Assembly (NCBI GenBank): GCA_014379905.1
Contig: JACMKX010000165.1
Coordinates: 25,586-89,585, forward strand
Direction of reading: 5' to 3'
Source of the DNA: Ferruginibacter sp.
GTDB taxonomy: Bacteria; Bacteroidota; Bacteroidia; Chitinophagales; Chitinophagaceae
Length of the DNA: 64,000 nt
Shown: in pieces, positions 52,290 through 60,701 of the stretch
How positions within the stretch are numbered: position 1 is the stretch's first letter
Layout of the letters: each line of letters starts with the position of its first letter
The notes under the pieces: generated by a model
What the model was told of the DNA's origin: nothing
What the model saw: only the letters and a program-made list of their open reading frames with translations
Databases searched by the model: none
Translations under genes and position numbers: made by a program

Positions 52290-52490
52290 CCGGCCTGTTG
52301 ATCCAATTTTTTGTAATTCAATTTGTATAATATACTTTTCGATAATACGCTACAACGGTTGCACTTAAAAATCAATATCCGGTATTTTATTTTCGTCTAA
52401 ATTACTGCCGTACAAAAATGATTAACCTGAACATGGTAAATAACTTCATTGTAAATTATTCCTATTACTTGAAATTATTTGGCCTTTAGG

Positions 52491-52964
52491 TTAACACCGT
52501 TCCACTACACAGTTATAGCAGCCCGGTTTTGCATTGTGAATATGAATATAACTCACGGCCGGGTTTTCGAATATTTTGTGAAGCTGTTCTCTTAAAACAC
52601 TTCCTTCCACAACCGCCGCCTCGTTCATCATTCCATTTTTATCATAACCACGAAGAGAAAGCAACCTCTGATACAGCATCACAGGAAGTTCATTCATTTC
52701 AAATTCGGCAGTCTTCGCTTTTTTTCTCACAAACACAGGCCCTTTAGCCATGTAGGGGGAATGCGTGTTGTGGTATTTGTAAGAAACTAAAATTACTTCT
52801 TCACCAATTTCTGCATCAGCTAAACTTACCCTGCAGGGAAACCCCGGTTTTTTGTCAACCAGCATACGGGCTACATCCATTTTTTCCAGTGCTGCATTAT
52901 CTAAATTAAAAAGGTGGGTAAACTCGCTGTCCTGCAAAGCTCTTACCCAAAAATTAGTTGCCAT
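52491..52964 (-). CDS. DUF1203 family protein
   Basis: 157 residues: FWVRALQDSEFTHLFNLDNAAL, KPGFPCRVSLADAEIGEEVILVSYKYH, SPYMAKGPVFVR and the ending VSYIHIHNAKPGCYNCVVER match DUF1203 (small alpha/beta fold of unknown function). No signal peptide. Alone on its strand between the hydrolase pair and the Ada-like gene. Function unknown. Confidence 0.85.
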   Translation of the reverse strand: MATNFWVRALQDSEFTHLFNLDNAALEKMDVARMLVDKKPGFPCRVSLADAEIGEEVILVSYKYHNTHSPYMAKGPVFVRKKAKTAEFEMNELPVMLYQRLLSLRGYDKNGMMNEAAVVEGSVLREQLHKIFENPAVSYIHIHNAKPGCYNCVVERC

Positions 52965-53031
52965 ATTTTTTATTTAAGTTTATCCACGAATTCTTTTCGG
53001 TGAAGGCAGGCAATAACAGGCCTTGCTGTGT

Positions 53032-53874
53032 TTAGCTTTCTGTCCTGGCGCTTTCCCAGGCGATGATAGCCGATTTCCTGGTGTCTCCCCACATATAACC
53101 GCCGGTGTTTCCGGTTGCCTGTATTACCCTGTGGCAGGGAATAAGAAATGCGGCTGGATTGCTGCCAATAGCTGTTCCTACTGCCCTGGAGGCATTAATG
53201 TTACCGGTTTGCGCAGCAATGCTGCCATAGGAAGAGAGTTGCCCCATCGGGATTTTAAGAAGGGTTTCCCAAACTTTAAGCTGAAAAGGACTTCCTTTTA
53301 AATGCAATTTGATCTCCCGTAATTTGCTCCAATCATTTTGAAAAATGAACAATGCATTTTGCTGAAGCAAATCTAATTTTCGTTGAAAGATCGCATTGGG
53401 GAATTTCGTTTGCAGGTCATCAAAGGCCTTGGCTTCATCATCACTGAAAACCATATAACAAATGCCCCTGGGAGTGGAAGCTACCAGCAGGTTTCCGAAA
53501 GGGCTTTCTGCAAAACTGTAGTTGATAAAAAGTTCTTTGCCGCCATTTTTATATTCAGCGGGTGTCATGCCTTCAATCGTAATAAAAAGGTCGTGTAGCC
53601 GACCAGTGCCGGAAAGCCCTGTATGAAATGCTGCATCAAAAAGGGTAGACTGGTTATCTTTCAATAATTTTTTCGCGTGTTGCAGGCTGGTATATTGTAG
53701 AAACTTTTTAGGAGTGGTGCCGGCCCATTCCCTAAATAAACGTTGAAAATGAAAGGGACTTAAATGTACTTTTTCTGCTACGGCTTCAAGCGTAGGCTGA
53801 TCTTTAAAATTTTCTTTTATAAATTCAATTGCTGCTGCAATTCGGTTGTAGTTTAATTGTTGTTGTTCGTTCAT
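53032..53874 (-). CDS. Ada-like AraC/methylated-DNA methyltransferase
   Basis: 280 residues. The N-terminal AraC-type helix-turn-helix (LEAVAEKVHLSPFHFQRLFREWAGTTPKKFLQ, then DAAFHTGLSGTGRLHDLF) is fused to an O6-alkylguanine-DNA methyltransferase domain with the catalytic-site motif IPCHRVIQATGNTGGY. The zinc Ada N-terminal sensor domain of E. coli Ada is absent. Role: removes alkyl groups from O6-guanine (Cys acceptor) and probably regulates repair genes. Confidence 0.9.
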   Translation of the reverse strand: MNEQQQLNYNRIAAAIEFIKENFKDQPTLEAVAEKVHLSPFHFQRLFREWAGTTPKKFLQYTSLQHAKKLLKDNQSTLFDAAFHTGLSGTGRLHDLFITIEGMTPAEYKNGGKELFINYSFAESPFGNLLVASTPRGICYMVFSDDEAKAFDDLQTKFPNAIFQRKLDLLQQNALFIFQNDWSKLREIKLHLKGSPFQLKVWETLLKIPMGQLSSYGSIAAQTGNINASRAVGTAIGSNPAAFLIPCHRVIQATGNTGGYMWGDTRKSAIIAWESARTES

Positions 53875-54063
53875 TGCGAAATATTATACAACAAATGTCT
53901 AACTTATATTACTGTTGCGAAACCCGAATCTTGCGGAGTTATGTGTATTATTTTAGCGCTCATCCCGAAACCTCCATTCATTAATCCAAAAGCAGGATTG
54001 GTTAAGCGGCAATACAGTTAACCTATGCTGCGTTGTAGATTGCGCCTACAAAAAACTACTGTT

Positions 54064-57000
54064 ATGAAAAAGTTCCACTTTTTATTGATCGTTGCTTCTA
54101 TATTCCATCTTACTGTCCGGGCACAGGGCATTTACCAATTTTGGGGTACTACTATGGCAGGAGGCGAAGATAATACTGGTGTGATGTTTACCACCAAAGC
54201 CGATGCATCAGGCTACATTGTGCAAAAAGATTTTACGGTAAGCCATGCCGGGCAGGCCACTGTTTTTAACAAGCCGCTGGTTTATAATAATAAGATGTAT
54301 GCAATGTTGTCTTACGGAGGATTAAATGACGACGGCATCATAGGAGAGTATGACCCTGCAACCGATACCTGGGTTAAAAAGGCAGATCTTTTCAGCATTG
54401 GTGGTTCGCATACCAGCGCCTCCCTGGTGCTGCACAATAACAAAATGTATGGGGTTACTTCAAATGGAGGTTTTGCATCGCAGGGAGTATTGTTTGAATT
54501 TAACCCGGCAAACGGAGCGCTTACAAAACTGCATGATTTTAATAATTCAACCGGCAGCGATCCCTTTGGCAGCCTGGTTGTATTTAACAGCAAACTGTAT
54601 GGTGTAGCTGAAACGGGTGGGCTTAACGGCGACGGGGCTTTGTACGAGTTTGACCTGGCAACAAACGCCTATACCAAAAAAGCGGATTTCAACCTGAATA
54701 CTACGGGCAGCGAACCACATGCATCTCTTTTGGTATATGCCGGCAAGTTTTGGGGTTCCACACAAAAAGGCGCAGCGATGGATAGAGGAGCCCTTTTTTC
54801 ATACGATCCTGCTACAAATATTTTATCGAAAAAAGTTGACTATAATTCAATTGGCGTGGGTGGGCAAAGAGGTGTGCTCACTATGCTTAATAATAAGTTA
54901 TATGGTGCTGCCAACCATGGGGGCGCTAATGGGATTGGTGCTATTTTCCAGTATGATCCCATCGGAAATACGCTGTCGAAAGAATTTGATTTTAGTCTTA
55001 CAACAGGGCGGTATGATATGGAATTTACCGTTTTAAACAATAAATTATACAGTTGTAATTCATACGGAAGTATGTATAATGATGGTGAAATATTTTCTTA
55101 CGATCCTGCTGCAAATACTTATGCATCCCTTATTCCCTTTTCTGCATCTATCGGCAGTATGGGGGCCGGATCACTTACTCTATATAATGGTAAATTTTAC
55201 GGCTTTACCATTTATGAGGGTTCACATATGAAGGGCACTTTGTTTACCTACAACCCGGCTGAGAATAGTTTTGTTAGTTTAAAACATTTTGGTGGTGTTC
55301 AGTTTCAACAACCTTCAGGGCCATTGATGTATTTAAATAACAAAATTTACGGAACAGCGTCTGCAGGCGGGGCCACACAAAACGGAGGTATTTTTGAATA
55401 CGATATCGCTACTGGTTCATACGCTGTTAAGCTGGGCTTTAATGATAGCACCGGTAGGGTAGGTAATAGCCAGGGAGGTTTCCTATTGTATAACAATAAA
55501 TTTTATGGAGTAGCCATTGCAGGCGGTGCCTATGGATACGGTGCAATATACCAGTACGACCCGACAACAAATGTATTGATAAGAAAGCATGATTTTAATT
55601 ATGACAACGGGTCGCATCCCCGGGGTACACTTTCGGAGTTTAACGGTAAACTATACGGTACTTGTTCAGACGGTGGCGGTGGTGGCTTTGGCAATATTTT
55701 CGAGTTTGATCCCGCTACCAATGCTTTTGCAGAAAGAGTGGCATTCGACCAGGTGAAAGGTAGAAACCCGTATAATAAACTCACCCTGTACAATAATAAA
55801 TTTTACGGACTAAACCGCTACGGAGGTAACACAAATGGCGGAACACTGTTTGAATACAATCCATCAACCAACGTGTTCACGAAAAAAGTAGATTTTAACG
55901 GTACCAATGGAGAAATGCCCATGGGCGGCCTCAGCATTTATAACAACATGCTGTATGGATACACCTACTTTGGCGGAACCACCGGCCAGGGAACAATTTT
56001 CCAGTTTGATCCTGCCAACAGCACCCTTACCAAGAGGTTTGACTTAAACAGCTTCACGGGTTACAATCCACACAGCAATCTCTCATTGCTTAATAATAAA
56101 TTACATGGAATTACAAACAGCGGGGGTAATAATAATGTAGGCACTACTATACAATTTGATCCGCTAACGGGAACAGTAACAAGAAAGGCAGACCTTTCTG
56201 TAAAAAAAGGCATACTTAGTGATGCGAATGAACTTACTGCCATACCTGCGATGGTGGCTCCGGGAAGTGATAACGCTTGCATAAATTCCCAAACCATCAA
56301 CATTAATGCGGCAAATGCAAACGAGTGGATTCCCTTTACTGATGGAGAAGGACGAGCCGTAGCAGAGATAAAAGCTAATGGAAATGTATTAGGTAACACC
56401 ACTGTTCGATTTTATATAAATGGGGGTAACATCCGAATCGATGGAAACGGCACTTTTTACCTGGACAGAAACATTACCATCACTTCTGCCAATACGCCCG
56501 CTTCGCCCGTTGACATCCGTTTGTATGTACGCAAAAAAGAAGTAGATGATCTGAAGGCCACAGCAGGATCGGGCGTAAATTCGCCGGCAGATATATCCAT
56601 CTACAAGAACACAGATTTTTGCCTGGGTGCTATATCAGCTCCTACCGAAAAACTTGTTCCCACATTCGAAACCTGGGGTAGTGATTATGTGTTCACTTTA
56701 TCAGTTTCTTCCTTCTCCTCTTTTTATTTTGCCGGAAAAAATAATGTTGTTTTGCCGGTACATATTCTTTCCTTTAAAGGAACTCCTTTGCCAGCAAAAA
56801 ACAGGTTAGAATGGAAAGTTTCCTGTACTGAAAATGTAACATTCACGGTACAACGCAGTACAGATGGTATCAACTTTACCGCCATTGGTCAAGTTGAAGC
56901 CATCCAACAAGATTGCAACCACCCATTTGTTTTTGATGATGAAAATATTGCAGGCCCCCGTTATTATTATCGGCTGCTTATGAAAGAGCTTAATGCTGCG

Positions 57001-57300
57001 GGAACATATTCACCGGTGATTGTTTTGTCTAGAACACAGGAACAAGGTTTGCAGGTAAACGTTTATCCAAATCCTGTAGTTGGTGCTATTGCTAAGCTCA
57101 ACATTGTATCGGATAAAAAGGTAAAGCTTAACCTGGTTGTTGTTGACATGAATGGAAGAATAGTTACCAGTATCCCACTCAATATACCTGCAGGCAATAC
57201 GTTCGAGCCTATAAACCTGTCGGGATTAGCTTCAGGTGTTTATCAGCTGAGGTATGATGATGGTGAAAGGAAGGGGATTATTAAAATTGTGAAACAGTGA
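54064..57300 (+). CDS. Secreted GloVer-type tandem-repeat protein with T9SS sorting domain
   Basis: 1078 residues from MKKFHFLLIVASIFHLTVRAQ (signal peptide); a TTG at 54025 adds 13 non-native residues. About 13-14 units of roughly 50 residues span residues 20-720, each with a YNNKxYGxxxxGG...FxYDPATxxxxKKxDF pattern, resembling the GloVer repeat (TIGR03803-like), probably propeller blades. Then come a beta domain (EWIPFTDGEGRAVAEI) and the C-terminal T9SS domain (VNVYPNPVVGA, then MNGRIVTSIPL, LSGLASGVYQLRY). Exported across the outer membrane and likely surface-bound or released. Ligand unknown. A perfect terminator (57322-57350) follows. Confidence 0.88.
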   Translation: MKKFHFLLIVASIFHLTVRAQGIYQFWGTTMAGGEDNTGVMFTTKADASGYIVQKDFTVSHAGQATVFNKPLVYNNKMYAMLSYGGLNDDGIIGEYDPATDTWVKKADLFSIGGSHTSASLVLHNNKMYGVTSNGGFASQGVLFEFNPANGALTKLHDFNNSTGSDPFGSLVVFNSKLYGVAETGGLNGDGALYEFDLATNAYTKKADFNLNTTGSEPHASLLVYAGKFWGSTQKGAAMDRGALFSYDPATNILSKKVDYNSIGVGGQRGVLTMLNNKLYGAANHGGANGIGAIFQYDPIGNTLSKEFDFSLTTGRYDMEFTVLNNKLYSCNSYGSMYNDGEIFSYDPAANTYASLIPFSASIGSMGAGSLTLYNGKFYGFTIYEGSHMKGTLFTYNPAENSFVSLKHFGGVQFQQPSGPLMYLNNKIYGTASAGGATQNGGIFEYDIATGSYAVKLGFNDSTGRVGNSQGGFLLYNNKFYGVAIAGGAYGYGAIYQYDPTTNVLIRKHDFNYDNGSHPRGTLSEFNGKLYGTCSDGGGGGFGNIFEFDPATNAFAERVAFDQVKGRNPYNKLTLYNNKFYGLNRYGGNTNGGTLFEYNPSTNVFTKKVDFNGTNGEMPMGGLSIYNNMLYGYTYFGGTTGQGTIFQFDPANSTLTKRFDLNSFTGYNPHSNLSLLNNKLHGITNSGGNNNVGTTIQFDPLTGTVTRKADLSVKKGILSDANELTAIPAMVAPGSDNACINSQTININAANANEWIPFTDGEGRAVAEIKANGNVLGNTTVRFYINGGNIRIDGNGTFYLDRNITITSANTPASPVDIRLYVRKKEVDDLKATAGSGVNSPADISIYKNTDFCLGAISAPTEKLVPTFETWGSDYVFTLSVSSFSSFYFAGKNNVVLPVHILSFKGTPLPAKNRLEWKVSCTENVTFTVQRSTDGINFTAIGQVEAIQQDCNHPFVFDDENIAGPRYYYRLLMKELNAAGTYSPVIVLSRTQEQGLQVNVYPNPVVGAIAKLNIVSDKKVKLNLVVVDMNGRIVTSIPLNIPAGNTFEPINLSGLASGVYQLRYDDGERKGIIKIVKQ

Positions 57301-57321
57301 TATTACTAAAAGATTTGTAAT

Positions 57322-57350
57322 AGAGACCGGCGCCACTTGCGCCGGTCTCT
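57322..57350 (+). terminator. Intrinsic terminator of the GloVer protein gene
   Basis: AGAGACCGGCGC (57322-57333), loop CACTT, and GCGCCGGTCTCT (57339-57350), perfect 12-bp stem followed by TTAATTAAA. It is 22 bp after the stop codon. Confidence 0.8.
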
Positions 57351-57409
57351 TAATTAAAGGCCTGGTCTCATGCTACAAATAATTGCTTTAGAGTGGGTTG
57401 ATCAATGAA

Positions 57410-57724
57410 TCCTGAACGAATGCTATCATCATGATAACAGAAAATCGCTGCCACGCGCCTATCGCGTCCAAATGAATCCCGAAGGAATGTAATTATTATT
57501 GCTAATGGAAAAAATCGTTGAACCAAAATTGTAATGCTATTAAATGCCCCTTCCATAATGATGTTTATTCTTTAGGCTTTCAAATCCTTTTACATCTGGC
57601 TCTAACAACATATTCGAACCAACAATCAGCATACCCAATTGCGTCCAAAAAAATCCCGAAGGGATGTCATTATTGTAGCCAAATAGAAAAAAACGTTGAA
57701 CCCCGAGGGGGTGACATTATTGGA
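57410..57724. repeat. Cluster of CCCGAAGGGATG-type degenerate repeats
   Basis: Two clear copies of a unit of about 61 bases, 57464-57524 and 57641-57702, both run from GCGTCCAAA through ATCCCGAAGG and end in CGTTGAACC (177-base spacing). A third degenerate unit lies near 57410-57450 (ATCCTGAACGAATG). After the second copy, CCCCGAGGGGGTGACATTATT forms a short inverted CCCCGAGGGG. No ORF of coding character is present. The type is recognisable as an unexplained dispersed repeat in Bacteroidota genomes (from memory). Confidence 0.7.
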
Positions 57725-57770
57725 TGTTGTATAAAGTTTTGCCTATTGAACAGTAAAGGCGAATAAAAAA

Positions 57771-57810
57771 GCCCCACAAGATCTTATGATTTATTAAGAT
57801 CTTATGGGGC
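57771..57810 (-). terminator. Intrinsic terminator of the lamin-tail protein gene
   Basis: GCCCCACAAGATCTTA (57771-57786) pairs with TAAGATCTTATGGGGC (57795-57810), one mismatch, and the A-run left of it gives a T-run on the minus strand. It is 20 bp after the stop. Confidence 0.8.
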
Positions 57811-57830
57811 CAATTATTAAAAGCTGTTGC

Positions 57831-60350
57831 TTATTTAAGTAATAATTTTTGTTGTTTTATTATTTTTCCTTCTGCATTTAAAATGCTTACAAAATAAATA
57901 CCCCTGCTCCAGTTGGTTGTAATAACTTCTTTTAGATTTTCTGTAAAGCTTACAGAAGAAACCAGGGCACCAGTGCTGTTTATTATTTTTATGAATTTGA
58001 TACCTGCAACAGCTGTAGATACATAAAATGCATTAGTGGCAGGATTAGGAAACACCGTAGCCATATCAGCACTGCCGCCATTATTGCCATTGATCATCTT
58101 AATATCTGACAGGTAAGATCTGCTGCTGATGTCTTTTGCAACTATACGATAATATACACGGTTGTCACCTGCATCGTAGTCGATGTATGTGTTATTATTT
58201 AATTGACCCGTCGCATTTACAACAGCGATGCTTGTAAAATTAACTCCGTCGGCAGAGCGCAATATCTCAAAAAGGGTTACCGGCAAAGTAGTGTTATAGT
58301 TCCAGTACAAACGAACGTCTGCCCCGGTGCGGTGCCCTGTAAAAGCTATAAAGTTTACAGGAAGTACATTTCCTTCTGCAGACTGTACAATATAATTGGC
58401 GAATTTTTTATGAGCATCATTTGGAAGATCCTTAGCCACCACACCATCGTTGTAATAAATATTGTCACCATTATCACAGATCACCTGCAGCTTGTCGAAA
58501 GATTCTACACCGCCAACGGTATTTGGCATAACAGCCTCTACATTCAACCCTGTGAGAACAAAGCTTGAGATAAGCAACGGCTGCTCACCCACAATGCCGC
58601 TCCAGCGGAAAATAGCAGGGATAGAAGTATCGTCATAACTGCCTGCAACAATTACGTAAGTGCCATTGCCCAGGCGGATGATATCCCTGATGCCACGGTT
58701 GCCCAGTGTTAGTTCTATGGGAGCGCCAATGGTAGGGCTGCCGGAAGGAGCGCCATTGTTAAACCATGCTTCAAAGTTTTGTATGGGAGCAATAAGGGCT
58801 TTGGTTCTGTTGGCCGTAGGCACCAATGGAGCCCTGAAGCCGATATACATGGTAGTTCCATTAGGGGCAAATACCATTCCTTCCACGTTAAAGCCATCTA
58901 TGGTTTTAGGTGCATGGCCATTTTGCGCACTGGCTGTAAAATTATAACCATGTGAATTTCCCCAGTTGATAAGCCCTGTTCTTAAACTACCATACGTGCC
59001 CGCAGGGGTAAGGCTGGTAGCATCACCTGTGCCCGTTATATTGGTTGCGAAGATCCTGTCACGGTTAGGTTTCAGGTCACCATCGGTACCATTACCCAGT
59101 GACCCTATCCAGTAGATCCTGTTCGCAATATTGCGGCTTGCCGCTGCAGCTTCAATATCCACTTCTTTCCAGTTACCTGCGCTGCCATCTGTAAGGCCCA
59201 ACAAGTTACCGGCGTTGATGTCGAATGTTTTCACCGGTAAACCAGATTGCCTGCGGTTGTATACATATAATATGTTGGTTTCGTCATTGGCCACTACCAT
59301 ATAGTTTTCATCGAGGGGTATGGCTGCAGATGCATCAGCGATAGCTGTAGGCCAGAAGTAGGCAGTGCTGGCACTCGCTGAAGCGGCATAGTTTAGTACA
59401 AATGTTTTGGTATTGCTTTCGCCGTCTGTTACGGTAACAGTTATATTACTGTAACCAACGCCTGTTGGCGTGATGGTAAGCTTCCTGTTGGCCCCTGTGC
59501 CGGTGAGCAAAAGGTTGGCATTGGGAACCACCGTTTGCTGGCTGCTGCTAACCGTTACCGTTAGGTTGGCCACGGGAGTGATATCATCGCCAATGATAAA
59601 ATCAATGCCGGCCATTTTAAGCGGATCTGTAGCATTGTTTATAACCGCACTTACAGCAAAGGGGCTTACAGGAGAAACGGTTACGCCTGCGTCAACCAGG
59701 TTGCTGGTAGCGGCCACATCTACTAATATGGTTGGTGCACCGCCTGCCACCACGCATGGATTAAAAACTAGGGTTGCCCTGGCGCTTTTGCCCGGGCTGG
59801 CTACAAAGCCGCCACTGCTGGCAGCGAAAGAGCCTTCTGCATCACCCACTGTGCTTAGCACCCAGTTGATATGTGTATTGTTGCCCATGGCGCTTTGTGG
59901 TACCCATGCGCTGTTTATATCAGTACGGGGCCCGCCCTGTGGCGCAGTTCCCTGGTCGTTGTAAGTAAGTTTGTCAATAAGTGTTCCTGTATTATCGAAA
60001 ATATTAATTTCATCAGCACGACCCAGGTTCTGGGTGTTGCCACCAATCACTTTTATGTTATTGCAAAGATTCCAGAGTGTTCTAAAAGCCGGGGCTGCTG
60101 CTTCTGAAATAATCACGGATTCACCTCCCTGCACTGTACCCAATCCACCCAGGCTAAATATCCCTGGTGTAGCAGAAATATCATCAAAGCTCCAGCCTGT
60201 CATGTCTACCGGGGCTCCGCCAATATTCGTTAATTCAACAAACTCTGATCCATTGTATTGGTACTCGGTAATGCGCATCTGGGCATTAAGCGATGATATA
60301 ATAAAAAGAGAAAAAAAAGTAGTAAGAAATCTGAGGTAAATTTTTTGCAT
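57831..60350 (-). CDS. Secreted lamin-tail-domain protein with T9SS sorting signal
   Basis: 839 residues from ATG at 60350 (MQKIYLRFLTTFFSLFII, signal cleavage after SSLNAQ); the longer reading from 60398 adds 16 residues and is not preferred. Lamin-tail-like domain: MRITEYQYNGSEFVELTNIGGAPVDMTGWSF (residues 23-145). Then an Ig-like segment, a propeller-like domain (about 330-660) with NVEGMVFAPNGTTMYIGFRAPL, resembling DUF3616, and the T9SS C-terminal domain (VFPNPATNAFYVST, ending WSRGIYFVSILNAEGKIIKQQKLLLK). Secreted surface protein; its ligand is unknown. Confidence 0.85.
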   Translation of the reverse strand: MQKIYLRFLTTFFSLFIISSLNAQMRITEYQYNGSEFVELTNIGGAPVDMTGWSFDDISATPGIFSLGGLGTVQGGESVIISEAAAPAFRTLWNLCNNIKVIGGNTQNLGRADEINIFDNTGTLIDKLTYNDQGTAPQGGPRTDINSAWVPQSAMGNNTHINWVLSTVGDAEGSFAASSGGFVASPGKSARATLVFNPCVVAGGAPTILVDVAATSNLVDAGVTVSPVSPFAVSAVINNATDPLKMAGIDFIIGDDITPVANLTVTVSSSQQTVVPNANLLLTGTGANRKLTITPTGVGYSNITVTVTDGESNTKTFVLNYAASASASTAYFWPTAIADASAAIPLDENYMVVANDETNILYVYNRRQSGLPVKTFDINAGNLLGLTDGSAGNWKEVDIEAAAASRNIANRIYWIGSLGNGTDGDLKPNRDRIFATNITGTGDATSLTPAGTYGSLRTGLINWGNSHGYNFTASAQNGHAPKTIDGFNVEGMVFAPNGTTMYIGFRAPLVPTANRTKALIAPIQNFEAWFNNGAPSGSPTIGAPIELTLGNRGIRDIIRLGNGTYVIVAGSYDDTSIPAIFRWSGIVGEQPLLISSFVLTGLNVEAVMPNTVGGVESFDKLQVICDNGDNIYYNDGVVAKDLPNDAHKKFANYIVQSAEGNVLPVNFIAFTGHRTGADVRLYWNYNTTLPVTLFEILRSADGVNFTSIAVVNATGQLNNNTYIDYDAGDNRVYYRIVAKDISSRSYLSDIKMINGNNGGSADMATVFPNPATNAFYVSTAVAGIKFIKIINSTGALVSSVSFTENLKEVITTNWSRGIYFVSILNAEGKIIKQQKLLLK

Positions 60351-60701
60351 CTGCAGTTTTGTTTTAGGGTGCAAATGTTCCTTTTCAATATTACACAAAG
60401 GTTAAGAAATTGTGAACTCTGTTATTTACGGCAATTTTATTTTTAGCTAATTGGAGTGTTGTTAACGTTAAGGTTATAATTCCTTAACGCTGATATTCGC
60501 TGGATGAATAATCAAAGACCTTATTTTGCCCTCCAATTCCTCTGAACAATTATCCACTCCCTTGATCTCCTCTTTTTAACCCTCAATCAAACAAAACCCG
60601 TCAGGGTTTAACACAAAAATTTTGCAGCGAGTAGCTGTGAATACATTGGTGCTTACTTGTATATAATGTTGAACCTGGGAAACCGGAGAAAAAATAAGTT
60701 T
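60351..60701. other. Divergent intergenic region between two secreted-protein genes
   Basis: 351 bp. On the minus strand TTTG (plus 60398-60401) and AACATTTG (about plus 60375-60382), about 16 bp apart, form a possible promoter for the lamin-tail gene. On the plus side AAACCC/GGGTTT (60592-60609) is a short hairpin near GTCAGGGTTTAAC. No ORF was supported. Confidence 0.4.
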
